The notes under the pieces: generated by a model
Told to the model about the DNA's origin: nothing
The model's input: the letters and a program-made list of their open reading frames with translations, nothing else
Database searches by the model: none
In this document: positions 25,653 through 35,195 of the stretch, in pieces
Layout of the letters: each line of letters starts with the position of its first letter
Position numbering within the stretch: the stretch's first letter is position 1
Made by a program: the position numbers and the translations under genes
Source: Flectobacillus roseus
GTDB lineage: Bacteria > Bacteroidota > Bacteroidia > Cytophagales > Spirosomataceae
Reading direction: 5' to 3' (one strand)
Length of the DNA: 64,000 bases
Assembly: GCF_030056665.1 (NCBI RefSeq)
Contig: NZ_JASHIG010000001.1

Positions 25653-28600
25653 TTACTTGTTACTGATAGAGCGTAATTTTACACGTGCTTGTTCCACCGA
25701 ATTCTCATCTGGTAGCTTATCAATGATAGAATTCAAGGTTGCTTTTGCTTGGAAATAATTCTCCATTCCAATAAAGTCATCTGCCAATAGCAAAAAGGCT
25801 TTACCCATTACTGGTAACGATACCCCTGAAAACTCATTGTTAAACTTATTCATAATCATTTCACTTGACTCTTTATATTTTTTCTGACTATAAAGCATTC
25901 TTGCTAGCATAATTTGGCACTCACCTGCGTAATCATCTTTTGCCAGAGCTACCCCTTGATTAAATGAGCTTAATGCCGAGCTGTTATCACCTATTTGTAA
26001 ATATCCTTTACCCATATAGTAATAAGCCTTTGTTTTTTGTGCAACAGTAGCCTCTGGTAATAATACCATTTGTTTTGAGTAATAGATCGTGGAGTCATTT
26101 TTCGGTGTGTTGAAATATGAATCCATCAAGCCTTGTATCGCAGTTTGATTATCCTTACGATCTGTTGACATTCTTAAAACACCGCGATAGTTAGTGATCG
26201 CTCTTGAATAGTTATTATTTTCAAGCTCTAATTGCGCTGCCTTAGCATAAGCTTTCGAAATAGCTTTATATTTATTATCTGCAATCACAATATAGTAATT
26301 GCGGAGAGCATCCATTTTATTTTTTTGCTTAAAATAAGATTCTGCAATTAAGAATTTAGCTTCTGGAGTATCTGGTGAATCTGGATAGTTACGAACATAT
26401 TCTCCCAATGCTATTAGGGCGTTATCGTAAGCATCGTCGTAATACAGTCCTTTGGCTTTTTCAAATTCTTTTTCTCTCAAACTCGTATCATTTGGATTTG
26501 CCTTGGCGTACAAAGCTTTAATCTCAATGTATTCTGGAGAGCTAGGATCCATCAACTCATTCAAACCTGCCATCGCTTGTGAAGCATAATTAGAATCATT
26601 GATATAGTTTCTTAACAAATACTTATAATCGGAAATGGCACTTTGGGTTCTACCTATATTTTGGAAAGCCGTTCCTCTACGCATAATCGCATAAGGAACC
26701 AAGGCACTTTGAGGACGTTCTAAAATTAATCTTGAATAATAGGCAATTGCTTTTTCACTACGTTCTGCAGACATTTCATTATCTCCTAAATCTCGCAAAG
26801 CAGTTTCAACGTATTTCGACTGAGGGAATATACGAACCACCTCCTCTAGGGTAGTTTTGCCATTCGGATCATTTAAAATATTTTGAATAGTTCCTTTTTG
26901 GTACAATGCATAGTCCTTATTAGTTTTAACAGTCTGATAAGCCTTATCATACGCTTTGAGCGCCTGAGCATACTGACCCTGAGCTACATAAGAATCAGCA
27001 ATACGTAAAAGTGCATCATCAACATTGCCATCGGTTCCTCCTCGTTGGTAATATTCATTGAAATAGGCATTCGCCTCCGCAGGGTTGGTAGACAAATAAA
27101 TATAACCTAGGCTGTAACGGCTTTTTTGTTGATATTCTGGTAAAGTTGGGACATCTTTATCTGTGGCTGCAATTACTTTTTTGTACAAATCAATCGCAGC
27201 TGCATTTTGGTTCAGACCAACCAATGACTCCCCTTTCCAGTACATAGCACTGTATTTTAAATCACGAGACTCAGGGGTACTCAATGACTTATCGAAAAAG
27301 GTGAGTGCCTCCGCGTAGCCATCTTCGTTATATTTTTTAACCGCTTGATTAAAGGCAATTCGCTGATATACAGCGTTTACTCTTGGTGTTCTTCTACGCA
27401 GTTTTTCCACAAAATTGAGCGCTGCCAATAAATTATTGGAAGATAGATACGCCTCACAAAGAAGCTCATTGGCTTCATCTTCAAATTTTGAGCCTGGATA
27501 CTGAGCAATAAACCCTTCAAGCGCTCTTACAGATTCACTCGAACGACCCAAGTCTAAAAGTACTTTACCAACATTAAACGTTGCCTCCTCTTGAACAGGC
27601 TTATTAAATGATAATTTACTAGCTTGGTCAAAAGCACCTAATGCTCCTGTAAGGTTATTAACTCTTTGATAACAAATCCCTAAAACGAAAGAAGCATTTT
27701 GTCCCAAAGTATCTTTTGGCAAGGCAACATTTTTTAGTTGATCTGTTGCTGCAGAAAATTGATTAGTTTTATAAAGACTATATCCATATCGGTATGCCAC
27801 AACTGGCATCATACCCTGTGATTTATAGTTTTTGTAAACGCCATAATACGTTGCAGCTTTTTCGTAATTTCCTTTATTGAAATATACCTCCGCTGTTAGC
27901 AAGGCAATATCATCGAGCTTACGTCCTTTTTCACGAAGTACTCTTTCTGTATAATCGAGCATTTCGTTATACTTGCCTTGACGATAATAGGCATTAGCAA
28001 TCCATCCGGGGATTTCGGCTTTATACTGAGTAGAGTTTTCAATAATTTTAAAACTGCTGATAGCCTCCTCATAATTCTTGTTCTGAAATTGAATAGCTCC
28101 TGCGTAGTACGCCGATGGAGGCCCATAAGCTTGGTTCTGACTATCACGAAGACGAGTAAATACCGTTAGGGCTTGTGCATACGACTGTGTTTGGTAATAA
28201 GCAATCCCTAAATGATACTGAGATTCCTCATCAGTTTTGGCAGTTTTACTTAAATAGTCTATGGCCTTACCATATTCGCCGTTATCAAAGAAATAATTTC
28301 CAATTTCTCTAAAAAGGTTACTTGCCACAGGATGTTCGGGGTATTCACGAACAAATCGGTCGGCAAGGAGTTCGGTATCAGCACGATCTAGGTATAAGCT
28401 ACACATCACGATGAAATACTTCGCCCAAGCCTGATTAGGGTCATTTTTGTCTAAGAAGTTTCGGTGCTCAGAGAGATAGAGTTCAAATTCGGCACGAGCC
28501 GCTTCAAAGCTTTTGGATTCATAATACTCTTGTCCGTTTCTAAAATGAATATTGGCTTCATTATAGTTAAGCGTACTCTGCGCAAAAATTTCATAACCAG

Positions 28601-28655
28601 AAATAGTACATGTAGCCGCAACGGATAAAAATACAATCGAAGGTAATTTTTTCAT
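25653..28655 (-). CDS. Large exported TPR protein
   Basis: A 1000-aa protein consisting, after a signal peptide (about residues 1-25, ending EIFAQ), almost wholly of tetratricopeptide repeats; many TPR units are readable, for example GKAIDYLSKTAKTDEESQYHLG, YAQALKAYDKAYQTVK and GDNSSALSSFNQGVALAK. Expected to be a periplasmic or outer-membrane-associated scaffold. It lies 36 bp upstream of the outer-membrane barrel gene, and the pair is followed by HU-SPOR, tonB and folC, an order I recall as recurring in Bacteroidota. The most likely role is to serve the barrel or envelope assembly, but that is inference from context. Length is unusually large, though no fusion boundary is visible. Confidence 0.85.
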   Translation of the reverse strand: MKKLPSIVFLSVAATCTISGYEIFAQSTLNYNEANIHFRNGQEYYESKSFEAARAEFELYLSEHRNFLDKNDPNQAWAKYFIVMCSLYLDRADTELLADRFVREYPEHPVASNLFREIGNYFFDNGEYGKAIDYLSKTAKTDEESQYHLGIAYYQTQSYAQALTVFTRLRDSQNQAYGPPSAYYAGAIQFQNKNYEEAISSFKIIENSTQYKAEIPGWIANAYYRQGKYNEMLDYTERVLREKGRKLDDIALLTAEVYFNKGNYEKAATYYGVYKNYKSQGMMPVVAYRYGYSLYKTNQFSAATDQLKNVALPKDTLGQNASFVLGICYQRVNNLTGALGAFDQASKLSFNKPVQEEATFNVGKVLLDLGRSSESVRALEGFIAQYPGSKFEDEANELLCEAYLSSNNLLAALNFVEKLRRRTPRVNAVYQRIAFNQAVKKYNEDGYAEALTFFDKSLSTPESRDLKYSAMYWKGESLVGLNQNAAAIDLYKKVIAATDKDVPTLPEYQQKSRYSLGYIYLSTNPAEANAYFNEYYQRGGTDGNVDDALLRIADSYVAQGQYAQALKAYDKAYQTVKTNKDYALYQKGTIQNILNDPNGKTTLEEVVRIFPQSKYVETALRDLGDNEMSAERSEKAIAYYSRLILERPQSALVPYAIMRRGTAFQNIGRTQSAISDYKYLLRNYINDSNYASQAMAGLNELMDPSSPEYIEIKALYAKANPNDTSLREKEFEKAKGLYYDDAYDNALIALGEYVRNYPDSPDTPEAKFLIAESYFKQKNKMDALRNYYIVIADNKYKAISKAYAKAAQLELENNNYSRAITNYRGVLRMSTDRKDNQTAIQGLMDSYFNTPKNDSTIYYSKQMVLLPEATVAQKTKAYYYMGKGYLQIGDNSSALSSFNQGVALAKDDYAGECQIMLARMLYSQKKYKESSEMIMNKFNNEFSGVSLPVMGKAFLLLADDFIGMENYFQAKATLNSIIDKLPDENSVEQARVKLRSISNK

Positions 28656-28780
28656 TAGATATGTTTTTTATTGGGTATCTATGTTTGATTGGGATAATAG
28701 ATTAGCCAAATTTTACTTGTTTCAAAGGCGAGGCTTTGTTAGTTTCACGTTTTAAAAACGCAAAATTCATACGTTAAATT

Positions 28781-30577
28781 ATGAAAAAAATCTCAATTTT
28801 CGCTATCTGTTTACTGTTTAGCGTAATTTCATCAGCTCAAACTAATAAGCTACAATCCAAGATTGCATATGCGCTTTCTATGGAAAAACCTCAGTCTCAC
28901 TACTTTGATGTCGTGATGAAATTGAAGTCTCTCGACGCCAAGATGAAACAGCAAGGTTTCGTCGATGTTAAAATGGCAGTCTGGACTCCGGGGTCTTACC
29001 TTGTACGTGAATACGCCAAAAATGTAGAATCAGTCACTGCTTCCTCGGCCAATGGTCCTTTGTCTTTAGACAAAATCAACAAAAATACTTGGCGTATCAA
29101 AGTGAATGCCTCCACTCAGGAAGTAACGCTAAAATACAAAGTTTATGCTTATGAACTGTCCGTTCGTACCTCGTTTTTGGATGATTCTCATGGCTATCTT
29201 AATCCAGCAAGTGTATTCATGTATGTGAATGAATGGAAAGCTCTTCCTTCAACTTTAGAAATTATGCCTTACAAAGACTGGTCAACTATTTCGACTGGCA
29301 TGAAAGAAATTTCTAAAAATACCTTCTTGGCAGATAACCTTGACATTTTGATAGACTCTCCTATCGAGATAGGTAATCAAAAAGTTTTAAACTTTGACTT
29401 AGCAGGTGTTCCTCACAAAATTGCGATGTATGGTGAGGCAAAATATGATGCCGAAAAAGTAACTAACGACATTAAACGTGTTTGTGAAGCTGCCAAAAGC
29501 GTGGTGACAGAACACCCTTGTAAAGACTATACTTTTTTGATTCATAACCTTGCTGCTGGAGGTGGTGGTTTAGAACACCTTAATTCTACTACTTGCCAAA
29601 CTTCACGTGGTGTGTATGAAAATGAAAAATCATACAAAGGATTTTTAAGTCTTATCGCTCATGAGTATTTTCACCTTTGGAATGTAAAGCGCATTCGTCC
29701 AAAAGCATTAGGACCTTTCGACTATGAAAACGAAAACTACACGCACATGTTGTGGTATTCTGAAGGAGGGACAAGTTTTTATGAAAATTATATCCTCCGC
29801 CGTGCAGGTATCTTCTCTCCTGAAGAATATATCAAATCGTATATGGACGATGTGAATACCATCGAAAACCAACCGGGTAATGCTATTCAATCAGCAGCTG
29901 AATCTAGCTGGGATGCGTGGATAAAATATTATCGTCCAAACGAAAACTCTCGTAATAGCACGGTTTCATACTACGACAAAGGTGCCGTATTAGGAGGTAT
30001 TCTTAACTTGGCAATTTTGTCTTCTACTAAAGGCGAAAAGAACCTAGATGATTTGATGCGTTATCTTTATCAGAACTACTACAAAAAACTAGGTCGCGGT
30101 TTTACCGATGAAGAATTCATGAAAGCTACTGATATTGTTGCTGGAAAAGATATGTCCTCTTTCTTCAAAAATTATATCTTCGGGACGGAGTCTATTCCAT
30201 ATAATGTGTATTTAGCGCCTGTAGGTTTGAAAATCGTAGATACCAATGCTGATAATACAAATGCATTCCTTGGTGCTGACTTAAGAGCTGGCAAGATTTC
30301 TTCAGTAAGAAGAGACTCTCCTGCTTACAATTACGGGTTGAATGTCAACGATGAGATTTTGAGCATCGATGGCCAGAAAGTAGAAGACTTATCAAAATTA
30401 TTAGCTTCGAAAAAAATTGGTGATGTGATTGAGGTAAAAGTAAAAAGAGATGGTTTAGAAAAAACGTACTCGGTAACACTTGCTAAAAATCCAATCAAAT
30501 CTTTTAAGCTGGAGCCAATAGCTGATCAAACCGAACAGCAAAAAGCTCTTTACAAAAAATGGATGTTTATCCAATAA
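28781..30577 (+). CDS. M61 family metallopeptidase with PDZ domain
   Basis: A 598-aa exported zinc aminopeptidase (glycyl aminopeptidase family). Signal peptide at residues 1-20 (ending SVISSAQ). An N-terminal beta-rich domain (VDVKMAVWTPGSYLVREYAKNVE is a family hallmark) precedes the catalytic domain with HEYFHLWNVKRIRP (His294, Glu295 and His298) and the third zinc ligand Glu328 in SEGGTSFYENY. A PDZ domain follows at about 500-585 (GKISSVRRDSPAYNYGLNVNDEILSIDGQKV). All catalytic residues are present. Divergent from the 1000-aa TPR gene, 125 bp apart. It probably trims peptides in the periplasm. Confidence 0.93.
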   Translation: MKKISIFAICLLFSVISSAQTNKLQSKIAYALSMEKPQSHYFDVVMKLKSLDAKMKQQGFVDVKMAVWTPGSYLVREYAKNVESVTASSANGPLSLDKINKNTWRIKVNASTQEVTLKYKVYAYELSVRTSFLDDSHGYLNPASVFMYVNEWKALPSTLEIMPYKDWSTISTGMKEISKNTFLADNLDILIDSPIEIGNQKVLNFDLAGVPHKIAMYGEAKYDAEKVTNDIKRVCEAAKSVVTEHPCKDYTFLIHNLAAGGGGLEHLNSTTCQTSRGVYENEKSYKGFLSLIAHEYFHLWNVKRIRPKALGPFDYENENYTHMLWYSEGGTSFYENYILRRAGIFSPEEYIKSYMDDVNTIENQPGNAIQSAAESSWDAWIKYYRPNENSRNSTVSYYDKGAVLGGILNLAILSSTKGEKNLDDLMRYLYQNYYKKLGRGFTDEEFMKATDIVAGKDMSSFFKNYIFGTESIPYNVYLAPVGLKIVDTNADNTNAFLGADLRAGKISSVRRDSPAYNYGLNVNDEILSIDGQKVEDLSKLLASKKIGDVIEVKVKRDGLEKTYSVTLAKNPIKSFKLEPIADQTEQQKALYKKWMFIQ

Positions 30578-30586
30578 GTCATTCAT

Positions 30587-30617
30587 AAAAAAAGCCCTGA
30601 GTATTCAGGGCTTTTTT
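30587..30617. terminator. Bidirectional terminator after the M61 gene
   Basis: AAAAAAGCCCTGA and TCAGGGCTTTTTT arms around a short GTAT loop (30587-30617). It serves the convergent M61 gene and the small gene on the minus strand. Confidence 0.9.
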
Positions 30618-30618
30618 G

Positions 30619-30858
30619 TTAGTAGGGATTCAAGGCATTATGCAAATCGCCATACATATCTTCAAAGCGTTTGACCACTTTATCTACAAATTCTTCTGTA
30701 ACCAATTCTCTTACTTCTGATTCTCCCGAAACTTCCGTTTCTGAAATTTTAAAAGTTTGCTCTAAATCAGCCGTTTCAAATTTTACAAAATACTTGTTAT
30801 TCCATTTGTATAGGGAAACCTTACATTTGGTATTAGGAATTTCTCCGATAAAGTACAT
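30619..30858 (-). CDS. Small conserved-looking protein of unknown function
   Basis: A 79-aa protein not assigned to a family. The first half is beta-rich with alternating aromatics (CKVSLYKWNNKYFVKFETADLEQTFKI), the second half acidic and helical (ELVTEEFVDKVVKRFEDMYGDLHNAL). No signal peptide or metal motif. It lies 2 bp downstream of the cyclophilin gene on the same strand, so translational coupling is likely, which supports it being a real gene. No function is assigned. Confidence 0.65.
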   Translation of the reverse strand: MYFIGEIPNTKCKVSLYKWNNKYFVKFETADLEQTFKISETEVSGESEVRELVTEEFVDKVVKRFEDMYGDLHNALNPY

Positions 30859-30860
30859 GA

Positions 30861-31304
30861 CTAAGCTTCTTCTTCAACGATAGTGATACTGATGATTTTA
30901 TCTCCCTGACGAATTTGATCAATTACGTCCAAACCTTCCACTACTTTACCAAAACATGTATGTCTACGGTCAAGGTGTGCAGTATTGTTACGGCTATGAC
31001 AAATAAAGAACTGAGAACCTCCAGTATTTGGTCCACGGTGTGCCATTGACAAAACACCACGATCATGATATTGGTTATTTCCTGTCAATTCGCATGGGAT
31101 TGTATAACCAGGACCACCAGCACCAGTTCCAGTTGGGTCACCACCTTGGATTACGAAGTCTGGAAGTACACGGTGGAAAGTTACGCCATCATAAAATCCT
31201 TTTTTCGATAAATCAACAAAGTTTTTTACGTGGATTGGAGCATCCTCCTCGAAAAACGTTATAACCATTAGACCTTTTTCGGTCAACATTTCAGCTTTTA
31301 ACAT
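30861..31304 (-). CDS. Cyclophilin-type peptidylprolyl isomerase
   Basis: Catalyses cis-trans isomerisation of Xaa-Pro bonds. A 147-aa single-domain cyclophilin with FVDLSKKGFYDGVTFHRVLPDFVIQGGDPTGTGAGGPGYTIPCE and GVLSMAHRGPNTGGSQFFIC; the catalytic Arg is in FHRV, and the QFFI and H/F substrate-pocket residues are present. No signal peptide in this form, so cytoplasmic. The start at 31304 is chosen because a TAACTTTG box at 31358-31351 predicts transcription beginning only a few bases before an upstream ATG at 31340, whereas 31304 leaves a normal leader of about 40 nt and the cyclophilin fold starts there. Confidence 0.93.
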   Translation of the reverse strand: MLKAEMLTEKGLMVITFFEEDAPIHVKNFVDLSKKGFYDGVTFHRVLPDFVIQGGDPTGTGAGGPGYTIPCELTGNNQYHDRGVLSMAHRGPNTGGSQFFICHSRNNTAHLDRRHTCFGKVVEGLDVIDQIRQGDKIISITIVEEEA

Positions 31305-31350
31305 ACTATAATCAATTGTTAATGGATGAGAAAACAGCAATTGTTTTTTG

Positions 31351-31358
31351 CAAAGTTA
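31351..31358 (-). promoter_or_regulatory. -7 box of the cyclophilin operon
   Basis: TAACTTTG on the minus strand (TAnnTTTG), 46-53 nt upstream of the ATG at 31304. It decides the start choice for that gene. Confidence 0.5.
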
Positions 31359-31492
31359 AGGCATCTCTTCCATTTCTTTAAACATTTTACTCATTTGTTT
31401 CTTCTCAGAGGATTTCCTCACATTCGTCGGTCTTTCAAGCAAAATACTGTAATTTTGAGTAAATGTACATTAATGCATAAATCTCAAATTCA

Positions 31493-32404
31493 ATGAAAGG
31501 TAGAAAGCTATTCCCAATCATCATGGCTGCAGCTATGTTGAGTCTTGGGTCTTGTGGAACTGATAAAAATGAAGAAGCTATCAAGTTCTTCAAGCGTGGT
31601 AATTTCAAACTAAAAGAACAAGAATATAACGAGGCCATTCATTGGTACGGTGAAGCACTGAACAAGAAACCAGATTTTGCCGATATTTATAACAATAGAG
31701 GCTTGGCCTACCAGAAAAGTGATAAGCCTGAGAAAGCGCTAGAGGATTTTAATAAGGCCATAGCAGTGGATAGTAAATTCTGGGAGGCTTACTATAATCG
31801 AGCAGAATTACTATTTAACCTAGGCAATTATCAGGAGGCTATCCAAGACCTCAACAAGATCGGAAAGGTATACAAAGATTCGAGTTTTTACTATGTTACG
31901 CTAGGCAACGTCAAAACTCAAACGCAAGATTATTCGGGAGCAACCGCAGCTTATGAACGAGCTTTGGTACTTGACCCTAAAAATGCCGAAGCCTATACCA
32001 ATCACGGGTATTTGTACTTTGAACAAAACAATTATCCTTTGGCAAAAAAGGATTTCGAAAAGGCATTAAGTATTAATCCCAAACAGCATTTCGCCTTAAA
32101 CAACCTAGCCTTTATTTTGAGCGAAGAAGGCAAATATAAAGAGGCATTACCTTTGGTAGAAAAAGCGATATTTCTCAAACCTGCTCAAGCTTACTATCTG
32201 AATAACAAAGGATACATCTTACTACAATTAGGAAAGTTGGATGAAGCAAAGGAAACTTTCGAACACTCCTTAAGAATAGAATCTGAGAATGCGTTCGCTA
32301 TTCGTAACTTAGGATTATATTTCCAGAAAAAGGGAGATGCTCAGAAAGCCAAAGAGTATTTTGAAAAGGCTAAAAAACTTAACCCTAATATTTCAATTCA
32401 ATAA
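31493..32404 (+). CDS. TPR lipoprotein
   Basis: A 303-aa protein with a lipoprotein signal peptide; the lipobox LGSC (about residues 18-21) puts the mature N-terminal Cys at 21, with GTDKNEE after it. The rest is seven or eight consecutive TPR units (YNEAIHWYGEALNKKPDFADIYNNRGLAYQ onward to AKEYFEKAKKLNPN). It should be membrane-anchored and bind other proteins. No enzyme domain. Its partners cannot be read from neighbours: the cyclophilin gene is divergent and menD convergent. Confidence 0.88.
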   Translation: MKGRKLFPIIMAAAMLSLGSCGTDKNEEAIKFFKRGNFKLKEQEYNEAIHWYGEALNKKPDFADIYNNRGLAYQKSDKPEKALEDFNKAIAVDSKFWEAYYNRAELLFNLGNYQEAIQDLNKIGKVYKDSSFYYVTLGNVKTQTQDYSGATAAYERALVLDPKNAEAYTNHGYLYFEQNNYPLAKKDFEKALSINPKQHFALNNLAFILSEEGKYKEALPLVEKAIFLKPAQAYYLNNKGYILLQLGKLDEAKETFEHSLRIESENAFAIRNLGLYFQKKGDAQKAKEYFEKAKKLNPNISIQ

Positions 32405-32407
32405 GCG

Positions 32408-32447
32408 AAAAATCCCTAGTGACAAAAATGTTGCTAGGGATTTTTTG
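32408..32447. terminator. Terminator after the TPR lipoprotein
   Basis: AAAAATCCCTAG and CTAGGGATTTTTT arms around a 14-nt loop (32408-32447). Confidence 0.85.
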
Positions 32448-32707
32448 GTTTAATAGAATTTGGGAGAAGGCTTCAGCCATAGGTCATTTTCTTACTTTGC
32501 TCACTAATTTGTTTTCTCAAGTCCATTTTATACTTAAATCTGAGCAATATTAGAATAGTACAAAAATAAAAAGTATTATGTCGGCATTTTATTTACCAAG
32601 CATCAAAATAATACAAATTTTAGATTTCCTAAAAATTTATTAAACTTCAATATTCGGAATTATATTACTCAAAAAACAGCCTTTTTGCCATTTTTATGCC
32701 TAAACAA

Positions 32708-32775
32708 AAGCCCTGAGAATCGCATATTTGAGCTTGTTCTAGGTATAATTACAGCTCGTTCGATTCTCAGGGCTT
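32708..32775. repeat. Two-ended CTGAGAATCG element
   Basis: AAGCCCTGAGAATCG (32708-32722) and CGATTCTCAGGGCTT (32761-32775) are perfect 15-bp inverted arms around 38 nt. The best-formed member of the dispersed family. It lies 25 bp past the menD stop; the rest of the 32.45-32.80 kb gap shows no other feature. Confidence 0.65.
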
Positions 32776-32799
32776 ATGTATTTTAGGCTTCAGAAGGCT

Positions 32800-34506
32800 T
32801 TAAACTATAAAGTTAGTTTTGAATTTCTTAAAGAATGCTGTATTCTCTACTGAGTTAGTATGGATTTCAAAAAGTCTGGCACGATTCGACTTTTGTGGAA
32901 TTGTAGTCAGGATATTTTTAAATTGCTCAAAATTCGTAGCTGATAAATATTCCATGTTGGATTCTTCGGCAGTTAGCTTTGCTGTCATTTTTTGAGCAGT
33001 TTCAAAAAATGGTTCAAGCTCTGGTTGTTGACTTGGTCCATCAATCATTCGGAAAATTCCTCCCCCACTATTGTTCTCTAAAATAATGGTGAGATTCGAT
33101 GGCAAGAAATTATTCCAAAGCGCATTACGGTCATAGAAAAAAGCCACATCTCCAACCAAGAGATATACTTGAGCATCTGTCGCCAAAGCTGCCCCAACAG
33201 CCGTACTCACACAACCATCTATTCCACTCGTTCCTCTATTAGCGAAAACTTCTACTTCGTTGATATTGGGTAAGTGCAGGTAATTTGCATATCTCACTGC
33301 CATTGAGTTGGCAAGATGTAATTGCGATCCAGCAGGAATATGTTCCATCACTTTATAGTACGTCGAGAATTCATTCCATGTGTCGCTATCGCTCAAAACC
33401 TGATGAATATATCTCGAAGACTTTCTTTCTAGATTAAACCATTGTTCTTGGTAGGCAAAGGACTTTTCTTCATCTCCCATTTTATAAGCTCTCATATCTA
33501 AGCTTTCAAACAGTTCTTTGAAAAAGTCCTCGGGTGCAATTGGCAAAATATCGGTTAGACTTTGATAAGTGTCTATCACATGCGTAGAGCTTTGCACATG
33601 CCAATGGGCTTCAGGTTTATGTTTTCTGATAAACTGCTTCAATGATTTTGAAATCACAGATTTACCAAAAGTTATCAAAAGCTCTGGAGCATAACTCTCG
33701 TCTATCTGTCCTAAGTACAAGTCATGATTCGCCACGAATTCGCCTTTTGTATTGGCAATCAAATCTCCAACGACCACAAATCCAAACTCCTCTTGTAAAC
33801 CTTGTAAAGCTTGGTTAACCTCAGGGTTAATAGCATCTTGTCCAGCAATCACCATCACCTTTGAATAATCTTCAGTTTGGGATAGTAACTCCTCCCAAGT
33901 CTCTTGACTCAAGCTAGCCTTTGCCGAATGCTGACGAATATTTCTAGGACGCTCAAAGACTACTTGCTCTCCTGCTGAAGGATAAAATGGCTCGCGCAAT
34001 GGAATATTTATATGCACTGGTCCTTTCGGAAAAGTATTAGCTGTGTTGATGGCCTCATTCATTACACGCTCGATATGCCAACGAGCATCAGGATGTGAAT
34101 AATCTGCTCCTATCTGATAGGAAGCCTTTACATGTTTTCCATAAATATTTTCCTGATAAATCGTCTGTCCATCATGCTGATGTATCCACTCGCTTGGTCT
34201 ATCTGCGGTTAGGATAACTAAAGGTATTTCTTGAAAAAAGGCTTCAGCCACCGCAGGTGCATAATTGTAAGCAGCAGACCCTGATGTACAACAAATGGCC
34301 ACGGGTTTATTTTTCACTTGTGCCATTCCCATGGCGATAAATGCAGCCGAACGTTCATCTGATACAGACAAGGCATTTATCTGCGGATGTCTTGCCAACG
34401 CAATCGTCAAGGGTGCATTGCGGGAACCTGGGGAAATTATCGCATCAGTCACATTTTTGGTAACCAGTATTTCCGCTATATTAATAATGGGTTGTAAAAT
34501 TGCCAT
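32800..34506 (-). CDS. menD: 2-succinyl-5-enolpyruvyl-6-hydroxy-3-cyclohexene-1-carboxylate synthase
   Basis: Thiamine-diphosphate enzyme joining isochorismate and 2-oxoglutarate in menaquinone synthesis. The 568-aa protein has the N-terminal VTDAIISPGSRNAPLTIAL, the ThDP-activating Glu region (YAPAVAEAFFQEIPLVILTADRP), QTIYQENIYGKHVKAS, and the C-terminal ThDP-binding part with ANRGTSGIDGCVSTAVG and LLVGDVAFFYDRNALWNN (GD...NN type motif). Length matches MenD (about 555-580). No other men genes are in the window. Two less known genes lie upstream on the same strand. Confidence 0.95.
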   Translation of the reverse strand: MAILQPIINIAEILVTKNVTDAIISPGSRNAPLTIALARHPQINALSVSDERSAAFIAMGMAQVKNKPVAICCTSGSAAYNYAPAVAEAFFQEIPLVILTADRPSEWIHQHDGQTIYQENIYGKHVKASYQIGADYSHPDARWHIERVMNEAINTANTFPKGPVHINIPLREPFYPSAGEQVVFERPRNIRQHSAKASLSQETWEELLSQTEDYSKVMVIAGQDAINPEVNQALQGLQEEFGFVVVGDLIANTKGEFVANHDLYLGQIDESYAPELLITFGKSVISKSLKQFIRKHKPEAHWHVQSSTHVIDTYQSLTDILPIAPEDFFKELFESLDMRAYKMGDEEKSFAYQEQWFNLERKSSRYIHQVLSDSDTWNEFSTYYKVMEHIPAGSQLHLANSMAVRYANYLHLPNINEVEVFANRGTSGIDGCVSTAVGAALATDAQVYLLVGDVAFFYDRNALWNNFLPSNLTIILENNSGGGIFRMIDGPSQQPELEPFFETAQKMTAKLTAEESNMEYLSATNFEQFKNILTTIPQKSNRARLFEIHTNSVENTAFFKKFKTNFIV

Positions 34507-34549
34507 AAATGGTTTTAGTTCTCTTGTTTTGTTTTTCTATTTTGATGGG

Positions 34550-35128
34550 TTACATATTAGAATTATTAGTCCATATAAGCTTTCCATCAAAATCTAATTT
34601 ATATTTTGTTTGCTCGAAATCTGTTAGTAAAATCCCATCAGGTAAAATAGATATTGCTTTTTCTTGGGTAAGCGATACAAAAATATCTTTTCCACTAAAA
34701 CTCCATTTTATGTTTCCTTCTAGATTAACTAGGGTTATATTCAATTCACCGTGAATGAGATAATCCTCTTGGCATTGAAAAATTTGAAAACAAGTTATGT
34801 CATCTAACTTCATATTCCATACTAATTCTAAACTCGGTAGAGACAGACAAAATACGGAGTCTCCGCAGCAAATCAATATATTTTCCGATGCAATTATATA
34901 CGAATATTGAGTGATTGCTGTTGCACCACCTATCCCTATAATAATACAACTATCAACTAGCTCCTTATGTTGATAAATTTTAATTCCGATTTTACTTGAT
35001 GATACTTGACTTCCATCGCTGTTACTATATTGTTTTGTATAAGAAAACATATTATCGACTGAATCAACCCTATAAATTGACTCATCAAGAAGTTCAAGCA
35101 TTAAATCAGAAATTTCAAATCTTATCAT
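34550..35128 (-). CDS. Hypothetical beta-rich protein
   Basis: A 192-aa protein that I do not place in a named family. No signal peptide or transmembrane helix. It is dominated by short beta strands with repeated small hydrophobic cores (VDSCIIIGIGGATAI, ILICCGDSVFCLSLPSLELVW, YLIHGELNITLVNLEGNIKWSFSG, then KYKLDFDGKLIW), similar in rhythm to beta-propeller or PQQ-like blades. Cys-rich for a cytoplasmic protein (CCGDSVFC). It sits 43 bp upstream of menD and 67 bp downstream of the nitrilase gene on the same strand, so it may be co-transcribed, but no functional link is evident. Confidence 0.65.
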   Translation of the reverse strand: MIRFEISDLMLELLDESIYRVDSVDNMFSYTKQYSNSDGSQVSSSKIGIKIYQHKELVDSCIIIGIGGATAITQYSYIIASENILICCGDSVFCLSLPSLELVWNMKLDDITCFQIFQCQEDYLIHGELNITLVNLEGNIKWSFSGKDIFVSLTQEKAISILPDGILLTDFEQTKYKLDFDGKLIWTNNSNM

Positions 35129-35195
35129 TTTATATCTTCTTAACTTTTATACTCAAAGCATTCGTCGTGGTTGTTATTAGGAGAAAAAGACAGGA

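Noticed and set aside
34509..34754. An 81-codon plus-strand frame near the menD start
   Set aside because: It is antisense to the end of the beta-rich hypothetical gene and has no coding support.
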